NCBI GenBank assembly: GCA_027485075.1
Contig: JAIXRT010000087.1
Coordinates: 1-8,012 of the forward strand
DNA from: Cytophagaceae bacterium
GTDB lineage: Bacteria > Bacteroidota > Bacteroidia > Cytophagales > Spirosomataceae
Length of the DNA: 8,012 bases
Direction: 5' to 3'
Shown here: positions 1 through 6,604 of the stretch, in pieces
Position numbering within the stretch: the stretch's first letter is position 1
How the letters are laid out: every line of letters starts with the position of its first letter
Made by a program: the position numbers and the translations under genes
The notes under the pieces: generated by a model
The model's database searches: none
Told to the model about the DNA's origin: nothing
The model's input: the letters and a program-made list of their open reading frames with translations, nothing else

Positions 1-164
1 CTGAAGGTGCGGTATTAAAAGCAGGCACTGCAGCTGACACGTTTACAACGAGCATTCAAGGATACGATGCTGATATTACGTTCTCTCGTACAGAGGGTAA
101 AGTTGCAACAATCAAATTGTCTGTAGCTGGTGGTCAAGTAGTTTTGACAGGTAACCGCGAGTAA
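1..164 (+). CDS. C-terminal end of an unidentified protein (5' part outside window)
   Basis: The frame starting at base 3 is open from the window edge to a TAA at 162-164 and gives the last 53 residues of a protein, ending VVLTGNRE. The piece is rich in Thr, Val, Ala and Gly and alternates polar and hydrophobic residues (DADITFSRT, GKVATIKLSV, GQVVLTG). This suggests a final beta-sheet domain. The arrangement 'ITF-x-R-x-x-GKV-x-x-(I/L)-x-L' loosely recalls the DUF3471-type tail found on secreted serine hydrolases, but that is a weak resemblance by eye and no function should be assigned from it. The gene is followed at once by a strong hairpin terminator, so it is the last gene of its transcript and converges on pdxJ. 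Confidence 0.7.
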   Translation, partial: EGAVLKAGTAADTFTTSIQGYDADITFSRTEGKVATIKLSVAGGQVVLTGNRE

Positions 165-171
165 TTCTTTG

Positions 172-207
172 ACATGGCGCAGTGACCTACTGCGCCATGT
201 TTATTTT
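172..207 (+). terminator. Intrinsic terminator between convergent genes
   Basis: A perfect 12-bp stem is formed by ACATGGCGCAGT (172-183) and ACTGCGCCATGT (189-200) with a 5-base loop GACCT (184-188). On the plus strand it is followed by the T-rich TTATTTT (201-207). It lies 7 bases after the stop codon of the upstream plus-strand gene. The pdxJ stop codon (201-203, minus strand) abuts the other side of the stem, so the hairpin could also stop pdxJ transcripts. On the minus strand, however, the bases after the stem (CAAAGAATTA) are not a good U-tract, so its action in that direction is less certain. Confidence 0.88.
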
Positions 208-917
208 AACGATCGTTTATACAACTGAATCGTATTTTCCAATCCATAATACAAGGCATCGCAAATCAAGGCATGCCCGATCGACACCTCATCTAATGGG
301 ACCACATTGGCTTTAAAAAAGGCCAAATTTTCTAAGCTTAAATCATGTCCCGCATTAATCCCTAAACCCAATTGGCTTGCCAGAAAAGCTGCTTTTCGAT
401 AGGCCGAAACCGCTTGCGTTGGGTTCTCCATAAACATGTCCGCATAGGGTTCCGTGTACAATTCAATGCGATCCGTACCGGTCGTTGACGCCGCTTCTAC
501 CAGTTCTAAAACCGGATCAACGAATATCGACGTCCGAATTCCCGCCGCTTTAAACTGCGCAATCAAAGATTGCAACAAGCTTTGATGTTGGATGGTATCC
601 CAACCATGATTCGAGGTGATTTGGCCTAATGCATCTGGTACCAACGTGACTTGTTCCGGTCTGACCTCTAAAACCAAGTCAATAAATGACTGTTCCATCG
701 GATTGCCTTCGATATTAAATTCGGTCGTCACGACTTTCTTCAATGCGCGAACATCCGCATAACGAATGTGGCGTTCATCCGGACGCGGATGCACCGTGAT
801 GCCTTCGGCCCCAAAGCGCTCACAATCTAAGGCCACCTGAATGACATTAGGATTATTGCCTCCCCGCGAATTCCGCAGCGTCGCAATCTTGTTAATATTT
901 ACACTTAGTCTCGTCAT
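201..917 (-). CDS. pdxJ: Pyridoxine 5'-phosphate synthase PdxJ
   Basis: PdxJ condenses 1-deoxy-D-xylulose 5-phosphate with 3-amino-2-oxopropyl phosphate to give pyridoxine 5'-phosphate, the ring-closing step of DXP-dependent vitamin B6 synthesis, in the cytosol. The 238 residues match the usual length of this TIM-barrel enzyme. Family landmarks are visible: [16 protein letters not shown] at 5-20 with the phosphate- and substrate-binding Asn7, Arg15 and Arg18; [13 protein letters not shown] at 39-51 with the catalytic His43, Arg45 and His50; FNIEG at 67-71 with catalytic Glu70; NAGHDL at 188-193 with His191; and SIGHALI at 212-218, the second phosphate site. Where E. coli has D-H after VNI, this protein has N-K, which is the Bacteroidota form as I know it. 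The ATG at 917 is the only reasonable start because conserved sequence begins at residue 4. It is preceded by GCT and eight T, the tail of a terminator hairpin, so there is no ribosome-binding site of the usual kind. Confidence in the function is very high. Confidence 0.97.
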   Translation of the reverse strand: MTRLSVNINKIATLRNSRGGNNPNVIQVALDCERFGAEGITVHPRPDERHIRYADVRALKKVVTTEFNIEGNPMEQSFIDLVLEVRPEQVTLVPDALGQITSNHGWDTIQHQSLLQSLIAQFKAAGIRTSIFVDPVLELVEAASTTGTDRIELYTEPYADMFMENPTQAVSAYRKAAFLASQLGLGINAGHDLSLENLAFFKANVVPLDEVSIGHALICDALYYGLENTIQLYKRSLK

Positions 918-920
918 AGC

Positions 921-945
921 AAAAAAAAGGCCGGTGTCACCGGCC
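921..945 (-). terminator. Intrinsic terminator (or attenuator) between asd and pdxJ
   Basis: Read on the minus strand, GGCCGGT and ACCGGCC (945-939 and 935-929) form a 7-bp GC-rich stem with a 3-base loop (GAC), followed directly by eight T (928-921). This is a textbook intrinsic terminator for asd, whose stop codon is only 7 bases before the stem. On the plus strand the hairpin is preceded by A8 and followed by CTTCTG, so it should act only on the minus strand. The unusual point is that the U-tract ends three bases before the pdxJ ATG, so any transcript that carries pdxJ from upstream must pass through it. Confidence 0.85.
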
Positions 946-952
946 CTTCTGA

Positions 953-1942
953 TTAAATCAAGTTGTGTGCCGCTAAATATTCCGTAATCTGTACGGCATT
1001 CGTTGCCGCACCCTTACGCAGGTTATCTGCCACAATCCATACGTTCAACGTATTTTTCTGCGATTCATCCCGACGGATACGTCCCACAAATACCTCATCT
1101 TTTCCATGGGCCGTAATCGGCATCGGGTAGATGAAATTCTTTGGATCATCTTGAACGATAATGCCTTCCTCTTTTTCCAAAATCGCACGTACCTCCGCTA
1201 AATCAAAATCATTTTCAAATTCAATGTTCACCGCCTCTGAGTGGCCCCCAATCGTCGGGATACGCACCGTCGTCGCAGTCACCTGAATCGACTCATCCAT
1301 CATGATTTTTTTCGTTTCCAAAATCATCTTCATCTCCTCCTTCGTATAGCCATTCTCCAAAAATACGTCGATGTGTGGCAACACGTTCAAGTCGATTTTG
1401 TGTGGATATACTTTGGCGCCTTCTTTACCAGCACGCTCATCGAACAATTGGTCAACGGCCGCTTTTCCGGTTCCAGTCACCGACTGATACGTCGAAACAA
1501 CCACACGCTTAACTTTAAATTTTTTGTGCAATGGATTTAACACCACTACCATTTGAATCGTTGAACAATTCGGATTCGCAATGATCTTATCTTCAGGCGT
1601 CAAGGTATTCGCGTTAATTTCCGGAACCACTAATTTCTTCGTTGGGTCCATGCGCCATGCCGATGAATTATCCACCACCGTAATGCCTGCTGCAGCAAAT
1701 TTAGGTGCCATTTCCAAGGAAGAGCTCCCCCCAGCAGAGAAGATGGCCACATTGGGTTTCATTGAAATCGCTGTCTCATAACCTACAACCGCGTACTCTT
1801 TTCCTTTGAAGGAAATCTTTTTACCAATTGAGCGCTCAGACGCAACTGGAATGATTTCAGAGACTGGAAAATTACGCTCTGCTAATACTTTTAAGATTTC
1901 GCCGCCAACCAATCCTGTGGCGCCTACAACAGCAACTTTCAT
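953..1942 (-). CDS. asd: Aspartate-semialdehyde dehydrogenase
   Basis: Asd reduces L-aspartyl-4-phosphate with NADPH to L-aspartate 4-semialdehyde, the shared precursor of lysine, diaminopimelate (cell wall), methionine and threonine. The 329-residue length is normal for the shorter Gram-positive/Bacteroidota-type enzyme. The N-terminal Rossmann fold shows GATGLVGG at 7-14 and FSAGGSSS at 68-75. The active-site cysteine is Cys126 in NPNCSTIQ (123-130), with Gln153 in TYQSVTGTG. The phosphate- and carboxylate-binding Arg227 is in VRIPT, and the catalytic His234 is in IGGHSEA. The segment at 198-213, with [15 protein letters not shown], is characteristic of the family. The start is the ATG at 1942, directly before [10 protein letters not shown], 12 bases after the stop of the small upstream gene. 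The two are probably cotranscribed, with a possible weak extra promoter (see 1957-1984). The leader is AT-rich (TAATTAATAATAAAC) with no Shine-Dalgarno sequence. The gene ends just before an intrinsic terminator. Confidence 0.97.
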   Translation of the reverse strand: MKVAVVGATGLVGGEILKVLAERNFPVSEIIPVASERSIGKKISFKGKEYAVVGYETAISMKPNVAIFSAGGSSSLEMAPKFAAAGITVVDNSSAWRMDPTKKLVVPEINANTLTPEDKIIANPNCSTIQMVVVLNPLHKKFKVKRVVVSTYQSVTGTGKAAVDQLFDERAGKEGAKVYPHKIDLNVLPHIDVFLENGYTKEEMKMILETKKIMMDESIQVTATTVRIPTIGGHSEAVNIEFENDFDLAEVRAILEKEEGIIVQDDPKNFIYPMPITAHGKDEVFVGRIRRDESQKNTLNVWIVADNLRKGAATNAVQITEYLAAHNLI

Positions 1943-1954
1943 GTTTATTATTAA

Positions 1955-2464
1955 TTAAAAATTATACTTCCACTGTAATGCCAAATTCGATCCGGGGATC
2001 TGCGTGTTTGGCGTAAATTCTAAACTTAATTGCGGACTCGAGTTTGCCATCGAGTTGTACTTCGATATAGCTCGGTTTAAGTTCCGCATACTCATTTTAC
2101 CAAGGTAAATATTGACCAAAGCGGCTGTCCCCACAGTTGTCAATGAAAATCCGTTCGATACTTTTCCCGGATAAATCCAGGAATAAATGGATAAACCAGC
2201 CCCCACACTTGAAATCCAATTCATTAGATTTCGCTTTGATTTGAACCGGTAATACTCCAAACTTACCTCAGGGTCTTTGGACTCCAATAACGGTATTTGT
2301 AAGGCCAATGGATTATCAATCACCTGCCGTTTGTACGTATATTTTTTCCTAAAGCCCTGTTGGATCTCCTCAATCGGATACATTTTCTCACGACCTTCTC
2401 CCTGTGCCAGCACGCGGCCACCAATAAGTACAAAGATCATAACGAGTAAATGCTTGATTTTCAC
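1955..2464 (-). CDS. Small exported/membrane protein of unknown function
   Basis: I do not recognise this family. From the GTG at 2464 the protein has 169 residues. It opens with a classic signal peptide: KIKH, then a hydrophobic core LLVMIFVLIGG, then RVLA before QGEG, with likely cleavage between Ala20 and Gln21. A charged, Tyr- and Lys-rich stretch follows (about 25-80). Then come two short hydrophobic segments, about 80-98 (LMNWISSVGAGLSIYSWIYP) and 106-121 (FSLTTVGTAALVNIYL), and the motif RNLNRAISKYN at 127-137. The C-terminus alternates in beta fashion (LSLEFTP, SNLALQWKYNF) and ends in Phe. A pair of hydrophobic segments followed by 'LNxAxxxYN' is something I associate with uncharacterised Bacteroidota envelope proteins, but this is an impression. 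The frame stays open up to a TTG at 2491. The GTG is preferred because the signal peptide starts there and a promoter overlaps the TTG. It lies 36 bases after ygfA and 12 before asd. Confidence 0.8.
   Translation of the reverse strand: MKIKHLLVMIFVLIGGRVLAQGEGREKMYPIEEIQQGFRKKYTYKRQVIDNPLALQIPLLESKDPEVSLEYYRFKSKRNLMNWISSVGAGLSIYSWIYPGKVSNGFSLTTVGTAALVNIYLGKMSMRNLNRAISKYNSMANSSPQLSLEFTPNTQIPGSNLALQWKYNF
1957..1984 (-). promoter_or_regulatory. Possible weak promoter for asd
   Basis: On the minus strand TTG (1984-1982) is followed after 17 bases by TAATTTTT (1964-1957), seven of the eight positions of the Bacteroidota -7 form TAnnTTTG. It overlaps the stop codon of the small upstream gene. Transcription would begin only about 8-10 bases before the asd ATG, giving a very short leader. 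In AT-rich sequence such a match can occur by chance, so this is a weak call. Confidence 0.3.
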
Positions 2465-2488
2465 AAACCCACGTGTTTTTATAGCCTG

Positions 2489-2517
2489 CAAAATTAGGGC
2501 TTATCTACTTGAATCAA
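2489..2517 (-). promoter_or_regulatory. Near-consensus Bacteroidota sigma promoter at the end of ygfA
   Basis: On the minus strand TTG (2517-2515) is followed after an 18-base spacer by TAATTTTG (2496-2489), an exact match to the Bacteroidota primary-sigma form TTG-N17-23-TAnnTTTG. The -33 triplet lies inside the last codons of ygfA, and the -7 box lies between the ygfA stop (2501) and the next gene. Initiation would fall near 2482-2485, giving a leader of about 20 bases before the GTG at 2464. It would drive the small exported protein and, through it, asd. Confidence 0.65.
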
Positions 2518-3112
2518 AAGGATTTTTGCGATAAAATCCCTCGAAAAGATGTAGGCCAATCGGAGAAATGCATAGGTCAAGCGGAATATCATGCGCTTCT
2601 ACATCGTCGATGCGCTGAACAGGCTCATCTAAACAGACGCCAATTTTTAGGGTGTCAGGCCGACAATCCTGTAAAAAACGGTCGTAAAATCCCTTGCCGT
2701 AACCGACGCGATTTCCGCTGGCATCGAAAGCTAATAAGGGAATAATCACGAGGTCAATGTCTGTAATCGGTACTTTTTGGCATGTTTGGGGATTAGGTTC
2801 CTGAATTCCCCAAGCTGAAGTAATGAGTGAATCGTTTGATGGCACCTGATAAGCAACCATCGCATGTTCATTTTCCACCCTTGGAAAACAAAGTTGATGC
2901 CCCAATGACTCCAATGTTTCATGGATAAATGACATGTGAACTTCGCGACGCTCCACAATCGGCTGGAAACTCATGATGCGATGTGGCAACTGAAAGCTCG
3001 TGATGAAATCCATGAACTCTTGCTGAAGCGACTCATTCAACAATCCAAACACATGTTCCGATACATTTTTGCGTCGGGCTAATGCAAGCTGTCGGAGGCG
3101 TGATTTGTTCAT
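2501..3112 (-). CDS. ygfA: 5-formyltetrahydrofolate cyclo-ligase (5,10-methenyl-THF synthetase)
   Basis: This enzyme uses ATP to convert 5-formyltetrahydrofolate to 5,10-methenyltetrahydrofolate, returning a stored or inhibitory folate to the one-carbon pool, in the cytosol. The length of 203 residues is typical. The signature is present at 128-145 as AFDASGNRVGYGKGFYDR, the Gly-rich phosphate/ATP and folate site of the family, preceded by the strand DLVIIPLL (120-127). Other family features are the basic N-terminus KSRLRQLALARRK (3-15), the start of helix 1; FPRVE at 76-80; WGIQEP at 101-106, the usual 'GI-x-EP' element; and HDIPLD at 174-179 near the C-terminus. The start is the ATG at 3112, at the edge of the 80-bp region shared with the divergent ileS. 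I see no strong promoter match for it there (TAGTTAAG is a poor -7 candidate). The next gene follows 36 bases after the stop and appears to have its own promoter inside the ygfA tail. Confidence 0.94.
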   Translation of the reverse strand: MNKSRLRQLALARRKNVSEHVFGLLNESLQQEFMDFITSFQLPHRIMSFQPIVERREVHMSFIHETLESLGHQLCFPRVENEHAMVAYQVPSNDSLITSAWGIQEPNPQTCQKVPITDIDLVIIPLLAFDASGNRVGYGKGFYDRFLQDCRPDTLKIGVCLDEPVQRIDDVEAHDIPLDLCISPIGLHLFEGFYRKNPFDSSR

Positions 3113-3122
3113 GGATTGAGCC

Positions 3123-3152
3123 TTAACTATTCGGTATTTTTTCTTATTTTTG
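3123..3152 (+). promoter_or_regulatory. Probable promoter of ileS
   Basis: TATTTTTG at 3145-3152 is an exact TAnnTTTG -7 element. Nineteen bases upstream stands TTA (3123-3125) in place of the usual TTG; a true TTG at 3116-3118 is 26 bases away, which is longer than normal. Transcription would start near 3157-3160, giving a leader of about 35 bases rich in A (ATAAAAAACAACAAGA) before the GTG start. The region is too short for a T-box, and none of the T-box landmarks are present. Confidence 0.5.
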
Positions 3153-3192
3153 CCTCAATTTTGCCGATTATTTCATAAAAAACAACAAGACT

Positions 3193-6100
3193 GTGGCCTT
3201 TAAGGAATACAAAAATTTGGATTATGCTGCCGTGGCAGACGAGGTTCTAAATTTCTGGAAAGAGAATGATATTTTTGAGAAGTCTATTTCCTCACGTGAG
3301 GGAAAACCTACGTTTACTTTTTTCGAAGGCCCGCCTTCTGCAAATGGTACACCCGGGATTCACCACGTGATGGCTCGTACCATCAAAGATATTTTCTGCC
3401 GCTACCAAACCCTGAAGGGTAAACAAGTGAAACGTAAAGGGGGCTGGGATACCCACGGCCTACCGGTTGAACTACAAGTTGAGAAAGAATTAGGCATCAC
3501 CAAAGAAGACATCGGAAAGTCCATTTCAGTCGAGCAATACAATCAAAAGTGCCGCGAAACGGTCATGAAGTTCACGGATCAGTGGAATGATTTGACGCAG
3601 AAAATGGGTTATTGGGTTGACCTAGATAATCCCTATGTGACCTACCAAACTCCCTACATCGAAAGTGTTTGGAATTTATTGAAGCGACTTTACGACAAAG
3701 GATTGCTCTATAAAGGATATACGATTCAGCCTTACTCGCCGGCAGCGGGAACAGGTTTATCATCGCATGAATTAAACCAGCCAGGCTGTTACCGCGATGT
3801 CAAAGACACCTCGTTAACCGCTCAATTTGAGGTGTCAAAAACAGCTAAATCTGCGTTTCTTTTCGAGAAATCAGCCGGTGCTCCCGTCTATATTTTAGCT
3901 TGGACGACCACTCCGTGGACCTTACCTTCGAACGCGGCTCTGACAGCTGGAAAAAACATTTCATACGTTTTAGTCAAGACCTTTAATCCGTATACCTATC
4001 TACCTGTTCATGTCGTTTTAGCGAAGGATTTGGTGAAGAATTACTTCCAAGCTGCGGCTGAAAATGGTGATTTCGACGCGTACATCGCGGCAGAAAAGAA
4101 GCCTTCGGCTATTCCTTATTCGATTGTTGCCACCTTTAAAGGTGCCGATATCGACGGCGTGGAATACCTGCAATTAATGCCCTATGTACAGCCAAAAACA
4201 CCTGCTTTTCGTGTCATACTAGGTGATTTTGTGACGACGGAAGATGGAACAGGAATTGTGCATACGGCGCCTACGTTTGGTGCGGATGACTTTCGGGTGT
4301 CCCAACAAAACAACATCCCGGCCATTATGGTCACAGATGAAAACGGGAAGGATGTGCCGCTGGTAAACCGACAAGGATGTTTTGTGCAAGAAGTAACGGA
4401 TTATGCCCTGGAGCCAGTAAAAGAGGCATATTTGACGGAAGAGGAGAAGGAAGCGGCTCGAATCAAACAAGGAAGAGACAAGTATTTATCGGTGGATGAG
4501 CGCATCGCGATCCAATTAAAAACCGAAAATAAGGCGTTCAACGTACAGAAATTTGATCACCCCTATCCGCATTGTTGGCGCACCGACAAGCCCGTCCTAT
4601 ATTATCCATTGGACTCTTGGTTTATCAAAACGACCGCGGTAAAGGACAAGTTGATTGAATTGAATAACACCATCAACTGGAAACCTGAATCCACCGGAAC
4701 GGGTCGGTTTGGAAACTGGTTGGAAAATCTAGTGGACTGGAATTTATCTCGCTCCCGGTATTGGGGAACGCCCTTGCCGATTTGGCGGACGGAAGATGGC
4801 TCAGAAGAATTGTGTTTTGGATCTGTGGAGGATTTAGTTCAGTCATTGCAAGCTGCACTGAATTCAGGAAAATTAAGTGAAGAGCAAACCAAAGGCAACC
4901 AAGCATTTATTGCCGCTGTAAAGGCAGGAGAAGCAGATTTACATCGTCCGTATGTGGACAATATTTTTGTATTGAGTGCTTCTGGAACTGTGATGGGCCG
5001 GGAGTCGGATTTGATTGACGTGTGGTTTGACTCGGGTGCGATGCCGTTTGCACAATGGCATTATCCATTTGAAAATCAGGAAATATTTAAGCAATCGTAC
5101 CCAGCGGATTTCATCTCGGAAGGGGTGGATCAAACGCGCGGTTGGTTCTTTACACTACACGCCATTTCGGCCATGGTGGAGGAATCGGTTGCTTTTAAAA
5201 ATGTCGTGTCTACGGGATTAGTGTTGGATAAAAATGGCAATAAAATGTCCAAGCGTTTGGGCAATGCCATTGATCCTTTTGATACGCTTTCTAAGTATGG
5301 AGCGGATCCGACGCGCTGGTATATGATTACCAATGCGCAGCCATGGGACAACTTGAAATTCGACCTAGCTGGAATTACAGAGGTTCGCAACAAGTTCTTT
5401 GGAACGTTAACTAATACCTATAATTTCTTTGCGCTTTATGCAAATTTGGATGGTTTTGCCCCCGAAGCTAATGGGGTAACGTCTCCTAATTTGACGGAAT
5501 TAGACCGCTGGATTTTATCGAAATTGAGCAGTTTGGTGGCTGAAGTAGATGAAGCTTTTGCGGCGTATGAACCTACGAAAGCAGGGCGTGCGGTGCAGGA
5601 TTTTGTGTGTGATCATTTGTCCAACTGGTATGTGCGTTTATCGAGACGCCGCTTCTGGAATCCAGAGGATACAAACCAAGGCATATCGCCGGATAAGGCA
5701 GCTGCCTATCAAACATTGCATACCTGTTTGGCGACTGTTGCCCAACTCATGTCGCCGATCGCACCGTTTTACGGAGATTGGTTGTATAAGAATTTGACGG
5801 GTGAGGAGTCGGTGCATTTGACCAACTTCACCACCGTGAATGATTCATGGAGAAATCCAGATTTGGAAGCATCGATGGATATGGCGCAACGCATTTGTTC
5901 GTTGGTGCACTCATTGCGGAAAGTACACAAATTGAAGGTGCGTCAGCCTTTGGCCCAAGTATTAGTTCCTGTTTTGCAAGAATCTGTGCGTGAGCAAATT
6001 CGCCGCGTGGAAGATTTGATCAAGTCGGAGGTGAATGTCAAAATGGTTAATTACCTAGACGATGCTTCCGGAGTTTTAAGTAAAAAAGTGAAACCAAATT

Positions 6101-6597
6101 TCAAGGCTTTGGGGCCTAAGTTTGGGAAAGATATGAAGGCGGTAGCTGATGTCATTACGGGTATGTCGGCATCGGATTTAGCAACCATCGAAGCGGCGGG
6201 TGCGGCAAATCTTCAGGGATTTGAGATTGCCTTGGCCGATATTGAAATCTTGACGGAAGATATGCCAGGTTACTTGACGGCTTCCGAAGCTGGGATGACG
6301 ATTGCCTTGGATAATACCTTGACACCGGAATTAGTTAGCGAAGGCATGGCGCGTGAGTTTGTAAATCGCATTCAGAATTTGCGGAAGGATTCGGGTTTTG
6401 ATGTCGTGGATAAGATTTGCATTGTCGTGCAGTCGAGTTCGTCGGAATGGAATGCGAGTATCACGGATTTTGCAAGCTACATTCAGCAGGAAGTTCAGGC
6501 GGTGACGTTAGAGATTGTTCCTGCTTTATCAGGCGATTCGTCTGAGTTGACTTTTGATGATTCTACCTTACAAGTTCAAGTAGCGATTTTCAACTAA
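3193..6597 (+). CDS. ileS: Isoleucyl-tRNA synthetase, IleRS2 type with GIHH active-site motif
   Basis: This class Ia synthetase charges tRNA-Ile with isoleucine and edits mischarged valine. At 1,134 residues it is longer than E. coli IleRS (about 940) and fits the type 2 (IleRS2, eukaryote-like) group. The catalytic fold begins with FFEGPPSANGTP (43-54), and the HIGH motif reads GIHH at 55-58. The CP1 editing domain carries AWTTTPWTLPSN (236-247) and GTGIVHTAPTFGADD (352-366), with the conserved editing Asp at 366. SEGVDQTRGWF (642-652) and KMSKR (684-688, for KMSKS) complete the active site. The anticodon-binding helical domain starts near LTELDRWILSKL (767-778), and the long C-terminal region has LVSEGMAREFVNRIQNLRKDSGFDV (1047-1071, quoted in part). 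The C-terminal zinc ribbon of E. coli-type IleRS is not seen, as expected for type 2. The start is GTG at 3193: the upstream in-frame stop is at 3124-3126 and no ATG lies between. It is the first gene of the plus-strand group and the MBOAT gene begins 7 bases after its stop. Confidence 0.98.
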   Translation: MAFKEYKNLDYAAVADEVLNFWKENDIFEKSISSREGKPTFTFFEGPPSANGTPGIHHVMARTIKDIFCRYQTLKGKQVKRKGGWDTHGLPVELQVEKELGITKEDIGKSISVEQYNQKCRETVMKFTDQWNDLTQKMGYWVDLDNPYVTYQTPYIESVWNLLKRLYDKGLLYKGYTIQPYSPAAGTGLSSHELNQPGCYRDVKDTSLTAQFEVSKTAKSAFLFEKSAGAPVYILAWTTTPWTLPSNAALTAGKNISYVLVKTFNPYTYLPVHVVLAKDLVKNYFQAAAENGDFDAYIAAEKKPSAIPYSIVATFKGADIDGVEYLQLMPYVQPKTPAFRVILGDFVTTEDGTGIVHTAPTFGADDFRVSQQNNIPAIMVTDENGKDVPLVNRQGCFVQEVTDYALEPVKEAYLTEEEKEAARIKQGRDKYLSVDERIAIQLKTENKAFNVQKFDHPYPHCWRTDKPVLYYPLDSWFIKTTAVKDKLIELNNTINWKPESTGTGRFGNWLENLVDWNLSRSRYWGTPLPIWRTEDGSEELCFGSVEDLVQSLQAALNSGKLSEEQTKGNQAFIAAVKAGEADLHRPYVDNIFVLSASGTVMGRESDLIDVWFDSGAMPFAQWHYPFENQEIFKQSYPADFISEGVDQTRGWFFTLHAISAMVEESVAFKNVVSTGLVLDKNGNKMSKRLGNAIDPFDTLSKYGADPTRWYMITNAQPWDNLKFDLAGITEVRNKFFGTLTNTYNFFALYANLDGFAPEANGVTSPNLTELDRWILSKLSSLVAEVDEAFAAYEPTKAGRAVQDFVCDHLSNWYVRLSRRRFWNPEDTNQGISPDKAAAYQTLHTCLATVAQLMSPIAPFYGDWLYKNLTGEESVHLTNFTTVNDSWRNPDLEASMDMAQRICSLVHSLRKVHKLKVRQPLAQVLVPVLQESVREQIRRVEDLIKSEVNVKMVNYLDDASGVLSKKVKPNFKALGPKFGKDMKAVADVITGMSASDLATIEAAGAANLQGFEIALADIEILTEDMPGYLTASEAGMTIALDNTLTPELVSEGMAREFVNRIQNLRKDSGFDVVDKICIVVQSSSSEWNASITDFASYIQQEVQAVTLEIVPALSGDSSELTFDDSTLQVQVAIFN

Positions 6598-6604
6598 ATG
6601 TAAC

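Noticed and set aside
1241..1781. Plus-strand open frames of 66 and 99 codons opposite asd
   Set aside because: They are antisense shadows of the asd coding sequence, with no leader or recognisable domain.
1943..1954. Possible lysine riboswitch or other leader control before asd
   Set aside because: Only 12 bases separate asd from the preceding gene, too few for any riboswitch, and no folded element is visible there.
2509..2958. Open frames overlapping ygfA on both strands (70 and 78 codons)
   Set aside because: The ygfA frame has the full family signature; the others have none and read as low-complexity shadow translations.
3113..3192. T-box leader for ileS
   Set aside because: The intergenic region is 80 bases, lacks the T-box sequence and has no terminator hairpin; T-boxes are also mainly a Gram-positive device.
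4219..5393. Several open frames of 60-90 codons on the minus strand inside ileS
   Set aside because: They lie wholly within a well-conserved synthetase, show no family motifs, signal peptides or promoters, and are rich in Arg, His and Ser as expected of shadow frames.
3193..6597. Apparent drift in codon choice along ileS (more TTG and GCG in the second half), possibly a recombination mosaic
   Set aside because: The impression is by eye only, the protein is continuous and conserved throughout, and no breakpoint, repeat or frame change marks a junction.
6598..6603. ATG-TAA pair directly after the ileS stop codon
   Set aside because: A start followed at once by a stop could be a minimal upstream ORF, but TAAATGTAACATG is expected often in AT-rich junctions and nothing supports a regulatory role.
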